NCBI GenBank assembly: GCA_002414865.1
Contig: DIAQ01000058.1
Location: forward strand, 1 to 7,839
Reading direction: 5' to 3'
Source of the DNA: a candidate division Hyd24-12 bacterium UBA5074
GTDB taxonomy: Bacteria; Fermentibacterota; Fermentibacteria; Fermentibacterales; Fermentibacteraceae
DNA length: 7,839 bases
Numbering within the stretch: the first letter of the stretch is position 1; every line of letters starts with the position of its first letter. The notes under the pieces are model-generated. The model was not told the origin of the DNA. It ran no database searches and saw only the letters and a list, made by a program, of their open reading frames with translations. The position numbers and the translations under genes were made by a program. Positions 1-7,491 of the stretch are shown one piece after another.

Positions 1-1479
1 TCGGTCGCCTCGATCGATTCGTCGGCTGCAGGGGCCGATTCGTCGGCCGGCTCCCCCGATTCTCTCGCGGGCGCCGAGGCTGTCGCGCCGGACGACTCGA
101 TCCCCTCACGCCTCGTCACGGTCATCGTGGAGAACGGAGAAGGACAGCCCATCGTGAGCGCCGTCCTGGAAACCAGGGGAGGCGGCGTCACCTCCTGGCA
201 GCTCCCCGGCTTCCAGTCGATGACCGGGGCGGGAGGTCGCGCCGATCTGCTGGCCCGTGCGGTTTTCGCCATGACGGACGGAGCCGGCGCCCCACGGATC
301 TTCTCCACGGAGGCCCCCGACACACTGATAGTCTCAGACGCGCCGGACAGCGTGGTCATGTCCTCCGGGAGCGTCACCCGCACCTACCGTTTCACTCCCG
401 GCTCCTATGTCTTCGACCTGGTGCAGAGCGGCGACACCGGGGGCCTCGAGCTGGCGTCCGGAGCGCTTGCCACCACGGAGGCGCCCATCCCGGGACAGCA
501 GTATTTCAACGCCGCCTGGTTCGCCGAGAAGTTCAGGACCGCGAAGACCTCCTCGCTCGAGGAGGAGCGCCCGCTCGGGAGGGTTCGCTGGGCAGGCGCC
601 AGGTCCCGCTATTTCTGCATCCTCCTTATGCCCCTGGAGGGCGACGCGAGGATGGATGCCTTCGCCTCGGCCCCCTCGGGCCAGGTGTCCCCGCTCGTCA
701 GGACGGGCGAGACTTCACTGAGCATCTATGCGGGCCCGGTCGACTACGAAGAGCTCTCCGCGGTGGGGCGGGGGGCGAACAAGCTGGTCGACTTCGGCTG
801 GCCGATAATCCGGTGGATCGGGCTTCTCATCTACCTGTTCCTCGAGAAGGCCCTCTCCTTCATCAGCAACTGGGGCCTGCGCATCCTGGTGCTCTCCGCC
901 GCGATGAAGCTCATGCTCTGGCCGCTTTCCTTCTCGAGCGCCAGGTCCATGCGGCGGATGCAGCTCGTGCAGCCCAAGGTGCTCGAGATGCAGAAGAAGT
1001 ACGCCAACGACCCCGTCCGCCAGCGCCAGGAGATGCAGAAGCTCTACAAGGAGAACGGGGTGAACCCCCTCGGCGGATGCCTGCCGCTGCTGCTCCAGAT
1101 GCCTATCTTCTTCGCCCTGTACAGGGTCCTTGAAAGCGGGATCGATCTCAGGGGCGCCGGATTCCTCCTGTGGATCACCGACCTCTCCCGGCCCGAGACA
1201 CTGATACCGTTCGGCACGAGCGTCCTGGGGCTGACCGGCATAGGGCTCCTGCCGGTGCTGATGGGCGTGGCCATGTTCCTCCAGCAGAAGATGACCACCA
1301 CCGATCCGTCCCAGAAGATGATGGTCTACATCATGCCCGTGTTCATGACATGGCTCTTCATGAAGTTCCCCGCGGGGCTCACGCTGTACTGGTTCGTGAA
1401 CAACCTCCTCTCCATCTGCGAGCAGATGCTGCTGAAGCGGGGCCCATGGGCCCATCGGAGCGCCTCGCCGGCCAGATGA
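1..1479 (+). CDS. yidC: Membrane protein insertase YidC (5' end outside the window)
   Basis: YidC inserts proteins into the inner membrane, alone or with SecYEG. The frame is open from base 1 and the text before the first possible internal start (GTG at 127) already reads as linker plus the first strand of the periplasmic domain, so the true start and first membrane anchor lie upstream; 492 residues are visible. A periplasmic beta-domain (to about 780) ends in the family-like stretch VRWAGARSRYF and YAGPVDYEEL. The insertase core follows: NWGLRILVLSAAMKLMLWPLS at 868-930, a charged coiled hairpin (about 945-1060), NPLGGC at 1063-1080, then further hydrophobic segments at about 1078-1150, 1216-1290 and 1318-1420, and a short basic tail. 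The hydrophilic-groove position that is Arg in E. coli (R366) is Lys here (codon 907-909), a conservative change. mnmE follows after 46 bases, with no jag/khpB gene between them. Confidence 0.95.
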   Translation, partial: SVASIDSSAAGADSSAGSPDSLAGAEAVAPDDSIPSRLVTVIVENGEGQPIVSAVLETRGGGVTSWQLPGFQSMTGAGGRADLLARAVFAMTDGAGAPRIFSTEAPDTLIVSDAPDSVVMSSGSVTRTYRFTPGSYVFDLVQSGDTGGLELASGALATTEAPIPGQQYFNAAWFAEKFRTAKTSSLEEERPLGRVRWAGARSRYFCILLMPLEGDARMDAFASAPSGQVSPLVRTGETSLSIYAGPVDYEELSAVGRGANKLVDFGWPIIRWIGLLIYLFLEKALSFISNWGLRILVLSAAMKLMLWPLSFSSARSMRRMQLVQPKVLEMQKKYANDPVRQRQEMQKLYKENGVNPLGGCLPLLLQMPIFFALYRVLESGIDLRGAGFLLWITDLSRPETLIPFGTSVLGLTGIGLLPVLMGVAMFLQQKMTTTDPSQKMMVYIMPVFMTWLFMKFPAGLTLYWFVNNLLSICEQMLLKRGPWAHRSASPAR

Positions 1480-1525
1480 TTCGGAGGGGCGGCGCACAGG
1501 CTCCGCCCGGGAAGGAAGGCCCGCC

Positions 1526-2740
1526 TTGAGCGGCTTCCCAGTGATAGCGGCCGTCGCCACAGCCAGGGGCGAGGCCGCTCTTGCCGTCGTCAGGACGAGC
1601 GGGGGCGGATGCTGCTGCATGGTCGAGGACCTCATGGGTCTCCCGTCCGGCAGGCTGTCAGGCATTCGCCGCGCGGTGGGCAGGATAGGCGCCGACGAAG
1701 TTGTGGCCATCTCGTGGCCCTCCGGGAGGAGCTACACCGGAGAAGAGATGGTCGAGCTGGTATGTTTCGGCGCCACCGCGGCCACGGCCAGGATCATGGA
1801 GGCTCTGGCGGGGGCCGGCGCGGCACCGGCCCGGCCGGGGGAGTTCACGAGGCGCGCGGTGCTGTCCGGGAGGATGAGCGCGGTGGAGCTGATAGCCCTT
1901 TCCTCCGTCTGGAGCGGAGCGGGGAGGCCCGCCGAGCTTCCAGGCGATGCAGCCCGCCTGCTCGGCTCGGTGCGCCTGCTCCTCGAGGACATCGAGGGCG
2001 CCATCGAGTTCGGAGATGCCCAGGAGGGAGGCGAGGCTTGCGCCCTCGCCGCCAGGGCTGCAGGTCTGGCGCTGGATGCCGCGGGGCTGGCCAGGGCCGC
2101 CAGGGAGGCCGAGGGGCCTCTCAGGGTAACCATCCTCGGGCCGGTCAACGCCGGCAAGTCGACGCTCTTCAACGCGCTCCTCGGGGAGGACAGGGCGATG
2201 GTTTCCGGCAGCCCGGGCACCACGAGGGACGGCATCAGCGCCCGTGCCGACATCGGCGGCGAGGTCGTGGAGCTGTCCGACAGCGCAGGCAGCGGCGGCG
2301 GAGGCGAATTCGATGCCGAGGCCTGGGATCGCTCCGTCGCTCTGGCCTCGCGGGCGGACTGCCTGATCTGGCTCTGCGACGCAGGCGGCCGGCGGCCTCC
2401 TCCGGAGCTGGCGGAGATGGGCGTGCCGATTCTGGAGGCCTGCGGGAGATGCGACCTCGGAAGGGGGCCGGGCCTGAACGTTTCGGGACTCACGGGAGAA
2501 GGCCTGGAGGAGATCGGGGCCTGGATTTCGGGAAGGCGCCCTCCGAAAGGTTGCGCGCATGCCGCCGGAGCTGTCGAGAAGGAACTTCTCGAGGCCGCGG
2601 CGCTCCTAGGGGCCGGGGACTATGCGCCTGCCGCCGAAGGCGCAGGCAGGGCATCCGGGCTGCTGGGAGGCCTGCTCGACGAAGGCGCCGGGCCTTCTGC
2701 CGTGGAGAGGGTCCTGGAGCGGCTGTGCATCGGGAAATAG
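1526..2740 (+). CDS. mnmE: tRNA modification GTPase MnmE, divergent
   Basis: MnmE works with MnmG to place a (carboxymethyl)aminomethyl group on C5 of wobble U34 in certain tRNAs. The 404-residue product is shorter than the usual 450 or so. The N-terminal folate-binding domain shows RSYTGEEMVEL (68-78) and ARPGEFTRRAVLSGR (102-116). A shortened helical domain includes IEGAIEF (156-162). The inserted G domain has P-loop GPVNAGKS (205-212, with the family's Asn), GTTRD (231-235) and DSAG (252-255). The protein ends in the diagnostic CIGK with catalytic Cys401. Oddities: the NKxD guanine-specificity motif appears as GRCD (307-310), switch II is glycine-rich (SGGGG after DSAG), and the last G motif reads SGLTGEG rather than SAKTGEG. 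The TTG start is preceded by AAGGAAGG at 1512-1519, six bases upstream. A GTG at 1541 would also keep the first beta strand but lacks such a site. Confidence 0.93.
   Translation: MSGFPVIAAVATARGEAALAVVRTSGGGCCCMVEDLMGLPSGRLSGIRRAVGRIGADEVVAISWPSGRSYTGEEMVELVCFGATAATARIMEALAGAGAAPARPGEFTRRAVLSGRMSAVELIALSSVWSGAGRPAELPGDAARLLGSVRLLLEDIEGAIEFGDAQEGGEACALAARAAGLALDAAGLARAAREAEGPLRVTILGPVNAGKSTLFNALLGEDRAMVSGSPGTTRDGISARADIGGEVVELSDSAGSGGGGEFDAEAWDRSVALASRADCLIWLCDAGGRRPPPELAEMGVPILEACGRCDLGRGPGLNVSGLTGEGLEEIGAWISGRRPPKGCAHAAGAVEKELLEAAALLGAGDYAPAAEGAGRASGLLGGLLDEGAGPSAVERVLERLCIGK
2716..2719 (+). promoter_or_regulatory. Ribosome binding site deciding the mnmG start
   Basis: GGAG lies five bases before the GTG at 2725, inside the last codons of mnmE. 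It supports this start over the next in-frame GTG at 2758, which falls inside the first strand of the FAD-binding fold. Confidence 0.6.
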
Positions 2741-4548
2741 GCGCAGCGGGGTACGATGTGGTAGTCGTCGGTGGAGGGCATGCCGGAATCGAGGCAGCCC
2801 TTGCTGCGAGGCGCATGGGTTGCTCCGTGGCAATTGTCGCCCTCAGGGTCTCGGGCATCGGCGCGATGTCGTGCAACCCCGCGATAGGCGGAGTGGCGAA
2901 GGGCACCCTGGTGCGGGAGATCGACTCCCTGGGCGGAGCCATGGGCGAGTCGGCGGATGCGAGCTCCATCCAGTTCCGCATGCTCAACCGCAGCAGAGGG
3001 CCGGCAGTCTGGGGTCCGCGGGCGCAGAGCGATCCGTCCCTGTACGCCCGGGCGTCGGCGGAGGCGCTGGCCCGGGCCGGAGTGGAACTCGTCGAAGGCG
3101 AGGCTGCCTCCCTGGAAGGCCCTTCGGAGCTGCTGAGGGGTGTTGTGCTGGCGGGAGGGGCCACGCTGAAGGCGGGAGCGGTGGTCCTTGCGACGGGCAC
3201 ATTCCTGCACGGGAGGCTCCATCGCGGGCTCGAGTCCTGGAGGGGCGGGAGAGCGGGAGACGCCTCGTCGGACATGCTCTGGGACGACATCGTCGCCAGG
3301 GGGTTCCACGTGGAACTCTTCAAGACGGGAACCTCGCCGCGCATACATGCAGGCAGCGTGGACACCTCGGCGCTGGAGATCCAGCGGGAGGAGGGAGGAG
3401 ACTACCGCTTCTCCGTCCGGAGGCGCCACGACGGCCCGGGCACGAGGATGCCCTGCTTTTCGACGGTCACGGGTCCGGGGACGAGGAAGGCCGCCCTCGA
3501 AGGCATGCGCGAGTCTCCGCTCCTTGCGGGCAGGATCTCGGGCAGAGGCCCGAGGTACTGCCCCAGCTTCGAGGACAAGGTCACCAGGTTCCCGGACAGG
3601 GAGGCCCACCCCGTGATCTTCGAGCCGATGGGCGCGGGAAGCAGGTGTCTGTACCTAAACGGGCTTTCCACGAGTCTGCCGAGGGCTGCGCAGGAGGCCA
3701 TGGTCAGGTCGCTTCCGGGATGCGCAGGCGCGGTGGTCGCCTCGTGGGGCTATGCCGTGGAGTACGGGATCCTGTCGGGGGAGGAGCTCGAAGGCACCCT
3801 CAGATGCAGGAGGACCGGGAATCTCTTCGCAGCGGGCCAGGTCTGCGGAACCTCGGGATACGAGGAGGCGGGGGCTCTCGGCCTTCTGGCGGGACGCAAC
3901 GCCGCCGCTCTCGTCAAGGGCCGCCCTGCGGTCATCCCGCAGAGGGGGGAGAGCTACCTCGGAGTCATGGTGGGTGACCTGACGGGACGTGGAGTCAGGG
4001 AGCCCTACAGGTTGTTCTCGTCGAGAGCCGAGAACCGTCTGCATCTCAGGGCCGACAACGCATTCGCCAGGCTCTCCGGAACGGCTGCCGCCTGGGGAGT
4101 GGCGAGGGACGGGGACGCGGAGCTGGCCGAAACGGCGGAACGGCGCAGGAAGCGCCTGCTCGGCGCCCTGCGGGAGGCCAGGGTGCAGGGCACACGGGCC
4201 ATCGACCTCTGCCGGAGGCCAGGGACGACGATAGGCGAGATCGCAGGGTGCCTGGGTCTGACGGAAGACGGGGAGGGCGAGCTCCTCTTCTCGGTGGTCT
4301 GCGACGAGAGATACAGGGGCTACGAGGAAAGGGCCGCCAGAAGGGTGTCCGAGCGCAACGCTCTCGACGGCGTCTCGCTCTCGGGGCTGGTCAGCTATGA
4401 AGGGCTGGCCGAACTGAGCTGGGAGGCCAGGGAGGCGCTCGAGCGGGAGAAGCCAGCCACGCTGGGGCAGGCAACGAAGGTCCCGGGAGTGCGCCCTTCG
4501 GATATCGATGGACTCCTGGTGGCGCTCGCCCGGGGGTGTTCCACGTGA
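2725..4548 (+). CDS. mnmG: tRNA uridine-5-carboxymethylaminomethyl synthesis enzyme MnmG (GidA)
   Basis: MnmG is the FAD-dependent partner of MnmE in wobble-uridine modification. The 607-residue product is close to the family's usual 620-630. From the GTG start: the Rossmann motif GGGHAG at 16-21, SCNPAIGG with conserved Cys50, REIDSLGG, IQFRMLNRSRGPAV, TGTFLHGR, FKTGTSPRI around Lys200, YCPSFEDK with the second conserved Cys (279), NGLSTSLP, GYAVEYG, AGQVCGTSGYEEAGALGLLAG, EPYRLFSSRAENRL, and the C-terminal tRNA/MnmE-contacting region ending PATLGQATKVPGV. All FAD and active-site landmarks I know are present. The frame stays open back through mnmE, but that text resembles nothing; the GTG at 2725 places the usual short leader before the first strand. 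It overlaps mnmE by 16 bases and rsmG by 13, so translational coupling is likely. The common RLKTGTPPR is here LFKTGTSPR, next to a parS-like palindrome. Confidence 0.95.
   Translation: MHREIGAAGYDVVVVGGGHAGIEAALAARRMGCSVAIVALRVSGIGAMSCNPAIGGVAKGTLVREIDSLGGAMGESADASSIQFRMLNRSRGPAVWGPRAQSDPSLYARASAEALARAGVELVEGEAASLEGPSELLRGVVLAGGATLKAGAVVLATGTFLHGRLHRGLESWRGGRAGDASSDMLWDDIVARGFHVELFKTGTSPRIHAGSVDTSALEIQREEGGDYRFSVRRRHDGPGTRMPCFSTVTGPGTRKAALEGMRESPLLAGRISGRGPRYCPSFEDKVTRFPDREAHPVIFEPMGAGSRCLYLNGLSTSLPRAAQEAMVRSLPGCAGAVVASWGYAVEYGILSGEELEGTLRCRRTGNLFAAGQVCGTSGYEEAGALGLLAGRNAAALVKGRPAVIPQRGESYLGVMVGDLTGRGVREPYRLFSSRAENRLHLRADNAFARLSGTAAAWGVARDGDAELAETAERRRKRLLGALREARVQGTRAIDLCRRPGTTIGEIAGCLGLTEDGEGELLFSVVCDERYRGYEERAARRVSERNALDGVSLSGLVSYEGLAELSWEAREALEREKPATLGQATKVPGVRPSDIDGLLVALARGCST
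3302..3317. promoter_or_regulatory. Second parS-like palindrome inside mnmG
   Basis: GGTTCCACGTGGAACT contains a perfect 14-base palindrome (3303-3316) with the parS core GTTnCACGTGnAAC. It differs from TGTTTCACGTGAAACA at four positions: both outer bases and the two variable inner ones. It may be a weaker ParB site about 1.2 kb from the better one. A coding coincidence cannot be excluded, since it encodes FHVE within MnmG. Confidence 0.45.
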
Positions 4549-5150
4549 AACACCTGCCCTCCGCCGACCTCATGCTGGCGGATTGCCAGGCGCTGGGGCT
4601 GAGGCCCGGAGACTCCTGGGCGGATCTCTTCGAGGCCTATGCCGGGGAGCTCCTGCGATGGAACGCGAAGATCAACCTGGTGGGCCCGGCGGAGCCGGCA
4701 AGGCTCTGGCGGAGACACTTCCTCGAGTCGCTGGCGCTGCTGGCCGCCTCACCTCCCGGAGTGACCTTCGCGGACATCGGGAGCGGGGCTGGTTTCCCGG
4801 GGCTCGTCATGGGCATCTGCGGGAGGAAAGGCCTCCTTCTCGAGCCCAGGCGCATGAGATACCTGTTCCTCCTGCAGGTCGTTGAATCCCTGGGTCTCGG
4901 GGAGGTCACCCCGGTGCACGCGCGCGTCGAGGATTCGGACCTGAGAGGCATCGGGCTAGTGACGGCCCGGGCCCTGATGCCGCCGGACCGGCTGGCCGGC
5001 ATGCTGAAGGGAAGGGCGGAGCCCGGCGCCGTGCTCGTTGTCAGGATCCCCCCCGAAGCGGATCCCGGGGAAGGTGAGATGGTCATGGATCCTCCGAGCC
5101 CTCCGCTTGACCGCCCCGGCCCGATCGCACAATATCGGCTGGCTCGATGA
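4536..5150 (+). CDS. rsmG: 16S rRNA (guanine-N7)-methyltransferase RsmG (GidB)
   Basis: RsmG methylates N7 of G527 (E. coli numbering) in the 530 loop of 16S rRNA, using S-adenosylmethionine. The 204-residue product is at the short end for the family. Residues 42-48 read WNAKINL. RHFLESL at 60-66 matches the usual RHxxDSL with Glu for Asp. The SAM-binding loop is DIGSGAGFPG (80-89), followed by acidic LLLEP (100-104), MRYLFL (107-112), and the later R-x-E and TARA elements. The C-terminus is proline-rich and lacks the usual Lys-Gly element near the last strands. The chosen GTG start lies within mnmG (13-base overlap) and gives the leader MFHVKHL, the translation of the parS site. No clear Shine-Dalgarno sequence precedes it, so translation may depend on ribosomes finishing mnmG. 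A GTG at 4545 is an alternative start. Confidence 0.93.
   Translation: MFHVKHLPSADLMLADCQALGLRPGDSWADLFEAYAGELLRWNAKINLVGPAEPARLWRRHFLESLALLAASPPGVTFADIGSGAGFPGLVMGICGRKGLLLEPRRMRYLFLLQVVESLGLGEVTPVHARVEDSDLRGIGLVTARALMPPDRLAGMLKGRAEPGAVLVVRIPPEADPGEGEMVMDPPSPPLDRPGPIAQYRLAR
4537..4552. promoter_or_regulatory. parS: parS centromere site (ParB loading site)
   Basis: TGTTCCACGTGAAACA differs from the widely conserved parS consensus TGTTTCACGTGAAACA by one base, at a tolerated position. One further outer base pair extends the palindrome to 4536-4553. In established systems ParB binds such sites, loads as a CTP-dependent clamp and spreads along flanking DNA, and ParA moves the complex. The site spans the mnmG stop codon (4546-4548) and abuts the rsmG start codon, about 1.4 kb before parB. 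The parB product here has the CTP-binding and helix-turn-helix elements expected to recognise it. Confidence 0.88.
5107..5135 (+). promoter_or_regulatory. Weak candidate promoter for parAB in the end of rsmG
   Basis: TTGACC (5107-5112) is followed after 17 bases by CAATAT (5130-5135). The -35 matches the sigma70 consensus at five of six positions but the -10 at only three, so this is tentative. It would let parAB be transcribed apart from the upstream block. Confidence 0.22.
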
Positions 5151-5186
5151 ACCCGTCTCCGGGATGGCGCCGGAGCCGTCCTAATC

Positions 5187-5191
5187 GGAGG
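5187..5191 (+). promoter_or_regulatory. parA ribosome binding site with unusually short spacing
   Basis: GGAGG ends only two bases before the parA ATG, much closer than the usual five to nine. An in-frame stop at 5182-5184 forbids an earlier start, and the next in-frame start-like codon (GTG at 5212) would remove the first strand of ParA, so the ATG at 5194 is essentially forced. Confidence 0.55.
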
Positions 5192-5193
5192 AA

Positions 5194-5948
<755 letters not shown>

Positions 5949-5952
<4 letters not shown>

Positions 5953-6797
5953 CGACACAGCAGAAGCGAGCTCTGGGCCGGGGCCTGGAAGCCCTGCTGC
6001 CCCAGGTGGAGCCTGCGGGAGGGGAGATCAGCCTCGTCCCGCCCGACAGGATCGATCCCAACCCGTTCCAGCCCAGGAGAGCCTGGGACGAGGAGGAGCT
6101 GCAGTCCCTCGCCGATTCCATAAGCGCCCAGGGAGTGCTCCAGCCTCTCGTGGTGAGGAGGAAGGGCTCCCGGCTCGAGCTGATCGCCGGCGAGAGGCGG
6201 CTGCGGGCCTCGCGGATGGCCGGTCTGACCTCCGTGCCCGTCATAGTGAGGGCTGCAGACGATTCCCAGATGCTGGCTCTCGCGCTGGTGGAGAACATCC
6301 AGAGGCAGGACCTGGGACCCATGGAGAAGGCGGAGGCCTTTTCCGGCCTGGCGGCACAGTTCGGGCTGTCCCAGGAGGAGATGGGCCGACAGACGGGTCT
6401 GAGCCGTCCCGCGGTCTCCAACTTCATGCGGCTGCTCGATCTGCCGTCCACCGTCCAGGACCTGCTGAGGGATGGGAGCCTGTCCATGGGTCATGGGAGG
6501 GCCCTTCTCGGTCTGCAGGGGAAGGCCGCCCAGGAGAAGACCGCCTCCTATGCGGTCTCCCGGCGCCTCTCTGTCCGGCAGCTCGAGGATCTGGTCCGCC
6601 GCGGAGGCTCGTCCTCGAAGCGCAGGCGCCCCCGGAAAGCCCCGGGGGCCGACCTGAAGAGCCTGCAGGACAGGGTTCAGAGAAAGCTCGGCGCGCGCGT
6701 CAGGATAATGGAGAAGTCCGGACGGGGCCGCATCGAGATAGCGTTCTCGTCCCTCGACGAGCTCGACAGGTTGCTCGAGATCCTGGAACGCGGCTGA
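5949..6797 (+). CDS. parB: Chromosome partitioning protein ParB (Spo0J type)
   Basis: ParB is the parS-binding CTPase clamp of the segregation system. The 282-residue product is of typical Spo0J length. Its N-terminal tail KRALGRGLEALLP (6-18) is the type that stimulates ParA ATPase. The CTP-binding and spreading region carries NPFQPR (38-43), the arginine patch GERRLRAS (81-88) and ENIQRQDLGPMEKAEA (115-130). The helix-turn-helix covers about 140-166, with SRPAVSNFMRLLDLP in and after the recognition helix. A basic Ser/Arg/Lys linker (about 234-248) leads to a short C-terminal dimerisation domain. The frame is open upstream of 5949, but the ATG fits both the family N-terminus and the overlap with parA; GGAGGAG at 5931-5937 lies 11 bases upstream. 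Candidate targets in this window are parS at 4537-4552 and the weaker palindrome at 3302-3317. Confidence 0.96.
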
Positions 6798-6810
6798 CCG
6801 CCGAGGACCC

Positions 6811-6815
6811 GGAGG
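6811..6815 (+). promoter_or_regulatory. Ribosome binding site for the small gene after parB
   Basis: GGAGG lies six bases before the TTG at 6822. It is among the best placed ribosome sites in the window and is the main reason to accept this short gene and its start. Confidence 0.7.
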
Positions 6816-6821
6816 TTCTCC

Positions 6822-7091
6822 TTGCCAGAGAGACCCGAAGGCCCGGCCGACCGGCCAGCGAGGCCGGAGGCCCTCTTCGAGCAGGCATGGAACGAGATAA
6901 ACGCAAGACTCGCAAGGGTGAGGCGCGATCTCGAGCTGGCGGAGAGGAACGGCCTGGGGGACCTTGCCAGGCAGGCCATCGGGCGGGAGCTCATCGCGCT
7001 GCAGGAGACGGTCGACGATTTCGCAGGGCGGTGGATGGACTTCGAGAGAAGGCGGAGAGGCCTGGAGCAGAAGCTGGGCCGCCAGAGCTAG
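6822..7091 (+). CDS. Small helical protein of unknown function, downstream of parB
   Basis: I do not recognise the family. The 89-residue product starts at a TTG, 24 bases after the parB stop, behind a strong ribosome site, so it is probably co-transcribed with parAB. Residues 1-15 are rich in Pro, Arg and Glu. The rest is highly charged with regularly spaced hydrophobics and few helix breakers, so it is predicted mostly alpha-helical and perhaps coiled-coil: FEQAWNEINARLARVRRDLE at 19-38 and VDDFAGRWMDFERR at 64-77. There is no signal peptide, membrane segment or cysteine. It shares a spaced pattern with the convergent gene just downstream (FExxW here at 19-23, VxxFAxxWxxF at 64-74), which supports both being real and related. 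Its TAG stop is part of the CTAG shared with that gene. A role linked to ParAB is possible only by position. Confidence 0.75.
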   Translation: MPERPEGPADRPARPEALFEQAWNEINARLARVRRDLELAERNGLGDLARQAIGRELIALQETVDDFAGRWMDFERRRRGLEQKLGRQS

Positions 7092-7372
7092 CCGTGCGCG
7101 CCCTTTCCGGGGGCTCCGTTCCCGCTGTCCGGCGGAGTCTGAGCGATGTTGTACTCCCGCATCAGGGCTTCGAAGCGCATATGGAAATGGACCCAGTTGT
7201 CGGCGAACAGCTCCACCTGGGATGCCAGCCTGTCCAGGGCGCGGGAGATGTCCTCGGGGGAGGCATCGCCATCCGCATCGAGGGAGTCTGCGGCCCCCGA
7301 TAGCTTGTGGAAATGGCGGTCGACGCTCTCCCAGCCTTTCTCGAAATAACTCTCGGCCAGCAAGTCCTTCAA
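7088..7372 (-). CDS. Small helical protein of unknown function, paralogue of the convergent neighbour
   Basis: I do not recognise the family. The 94-residue product is read from a TTG at 7372-7370. The frame continues upstream to 7525, but the sequence before 7372 does not fit the paralogue and would run through the ferredoxin promoter. Visible elements are FEKGWESVDRHFHKL (10-24), an acidic low-complexity loop (about 29-41), and VELFADNWVHFHMRFEAL (53-70), followed by a Gly/Pro-rich tail that looks disordered. The FExxW and VxxFAxxWxxF blocks match those of the gene at 6822-7091 with nearly the same spacing (45 against 43 residues from the first Trp to FA-Phe minus one), so the two probably share a fold. 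The product is soluble, without cysteines or membrane segments. It lies divergent to the ferredoxin gene. Confidence 0.75.
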   Translation of the reverse strand: MKDLLAESYFEKGWESVDRHFHKLSGAADSLDADGDASPEDISRALDRLASQVELFADNWVHFHMRFEALMREYNIAQTPPDSGNGAPGKGAHG

Positions 7373-7378
7373 GTCGAT

Positions 7379-7383
7379 CTCCT
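7379..7383 (-). promoter_or_regulatory. Ribosome binding site fixing the start of the - strand small gene
   Basis: Read on the - strand, AGGAG is followed by six bases and then TTG at 7372-7370. This is ideal spacing and favours a 94-residue product over longer readings of the same frame. Confidence 0.65.
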
Positions 7384-7404
7384 GAAAGTGCTCTCCCCCC
7401 CTGC

Positions 7405-7434
7405 AGTATCTCGATCCGGCGCCCCGGAGCGCAA
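7405..7434 (-). promoter_or_regulatory. Weak candidate promoter for the - strand small gene
   Basis: On the - strand, TTGCGC (7434-7429) and GATACT (7410-7405) are 18 bases apart, matching consensus at three and four of six positions. A small inverted repeat, TCCGG/CCGGA (7415-7419 and 7424-7428), falls in the spacer and could be an operator. The distance to the start codon is reasonable, but the match is weak. Confidence 0.28.
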
Positions 7435-7462
7435 GCCCCCGCAGGAAGTGTGCTCCGCTTCG

Positions 7463-7491
7463 TTGACAGCCCCCGGGCGCCCTCGTATAGT
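7463..7491 (+). promoter_or_regulatory. Strong sigma70-type promoter of the ferredoxin gene
   Basis: TTGACA (7463-7468) is a perfect -35 box, separated by exactly 17 bases from TATAGT (7486-7491), which matches the -10 consensus at five of six positions. Transcription should start near 7498, giving a leader of only about 20 bases that holds just the ribosome site. The ferredoxin is therefore likely expressed alone and strongly. Confidence 0.82.

Noticed and set aside
1390..1406. GGTTCGTGAACAA near the end of yidC looked like another parS-type palindrome.
   Set aside because: It lacks the central CACGTG and its arms do not match the parS core.
1487..1508. GGGCGG/CCGCCC inverted repeat between yidC and mnmE as a terminator.
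   Set aside because: It has only six pairs with a ten-base loop, no T run, and the gene order suggests read-through; such repeats are common by chance at this GC content.
1609..2724. The mnmG frame stays open far upstream, which would give a 979-residue protein.
   Set aside because: The extra text is Arg/Gly-rich nonsense lying over mnmE in another frame, and MnmG homology begins only after 2725, where a GTG and ribosome site are present.
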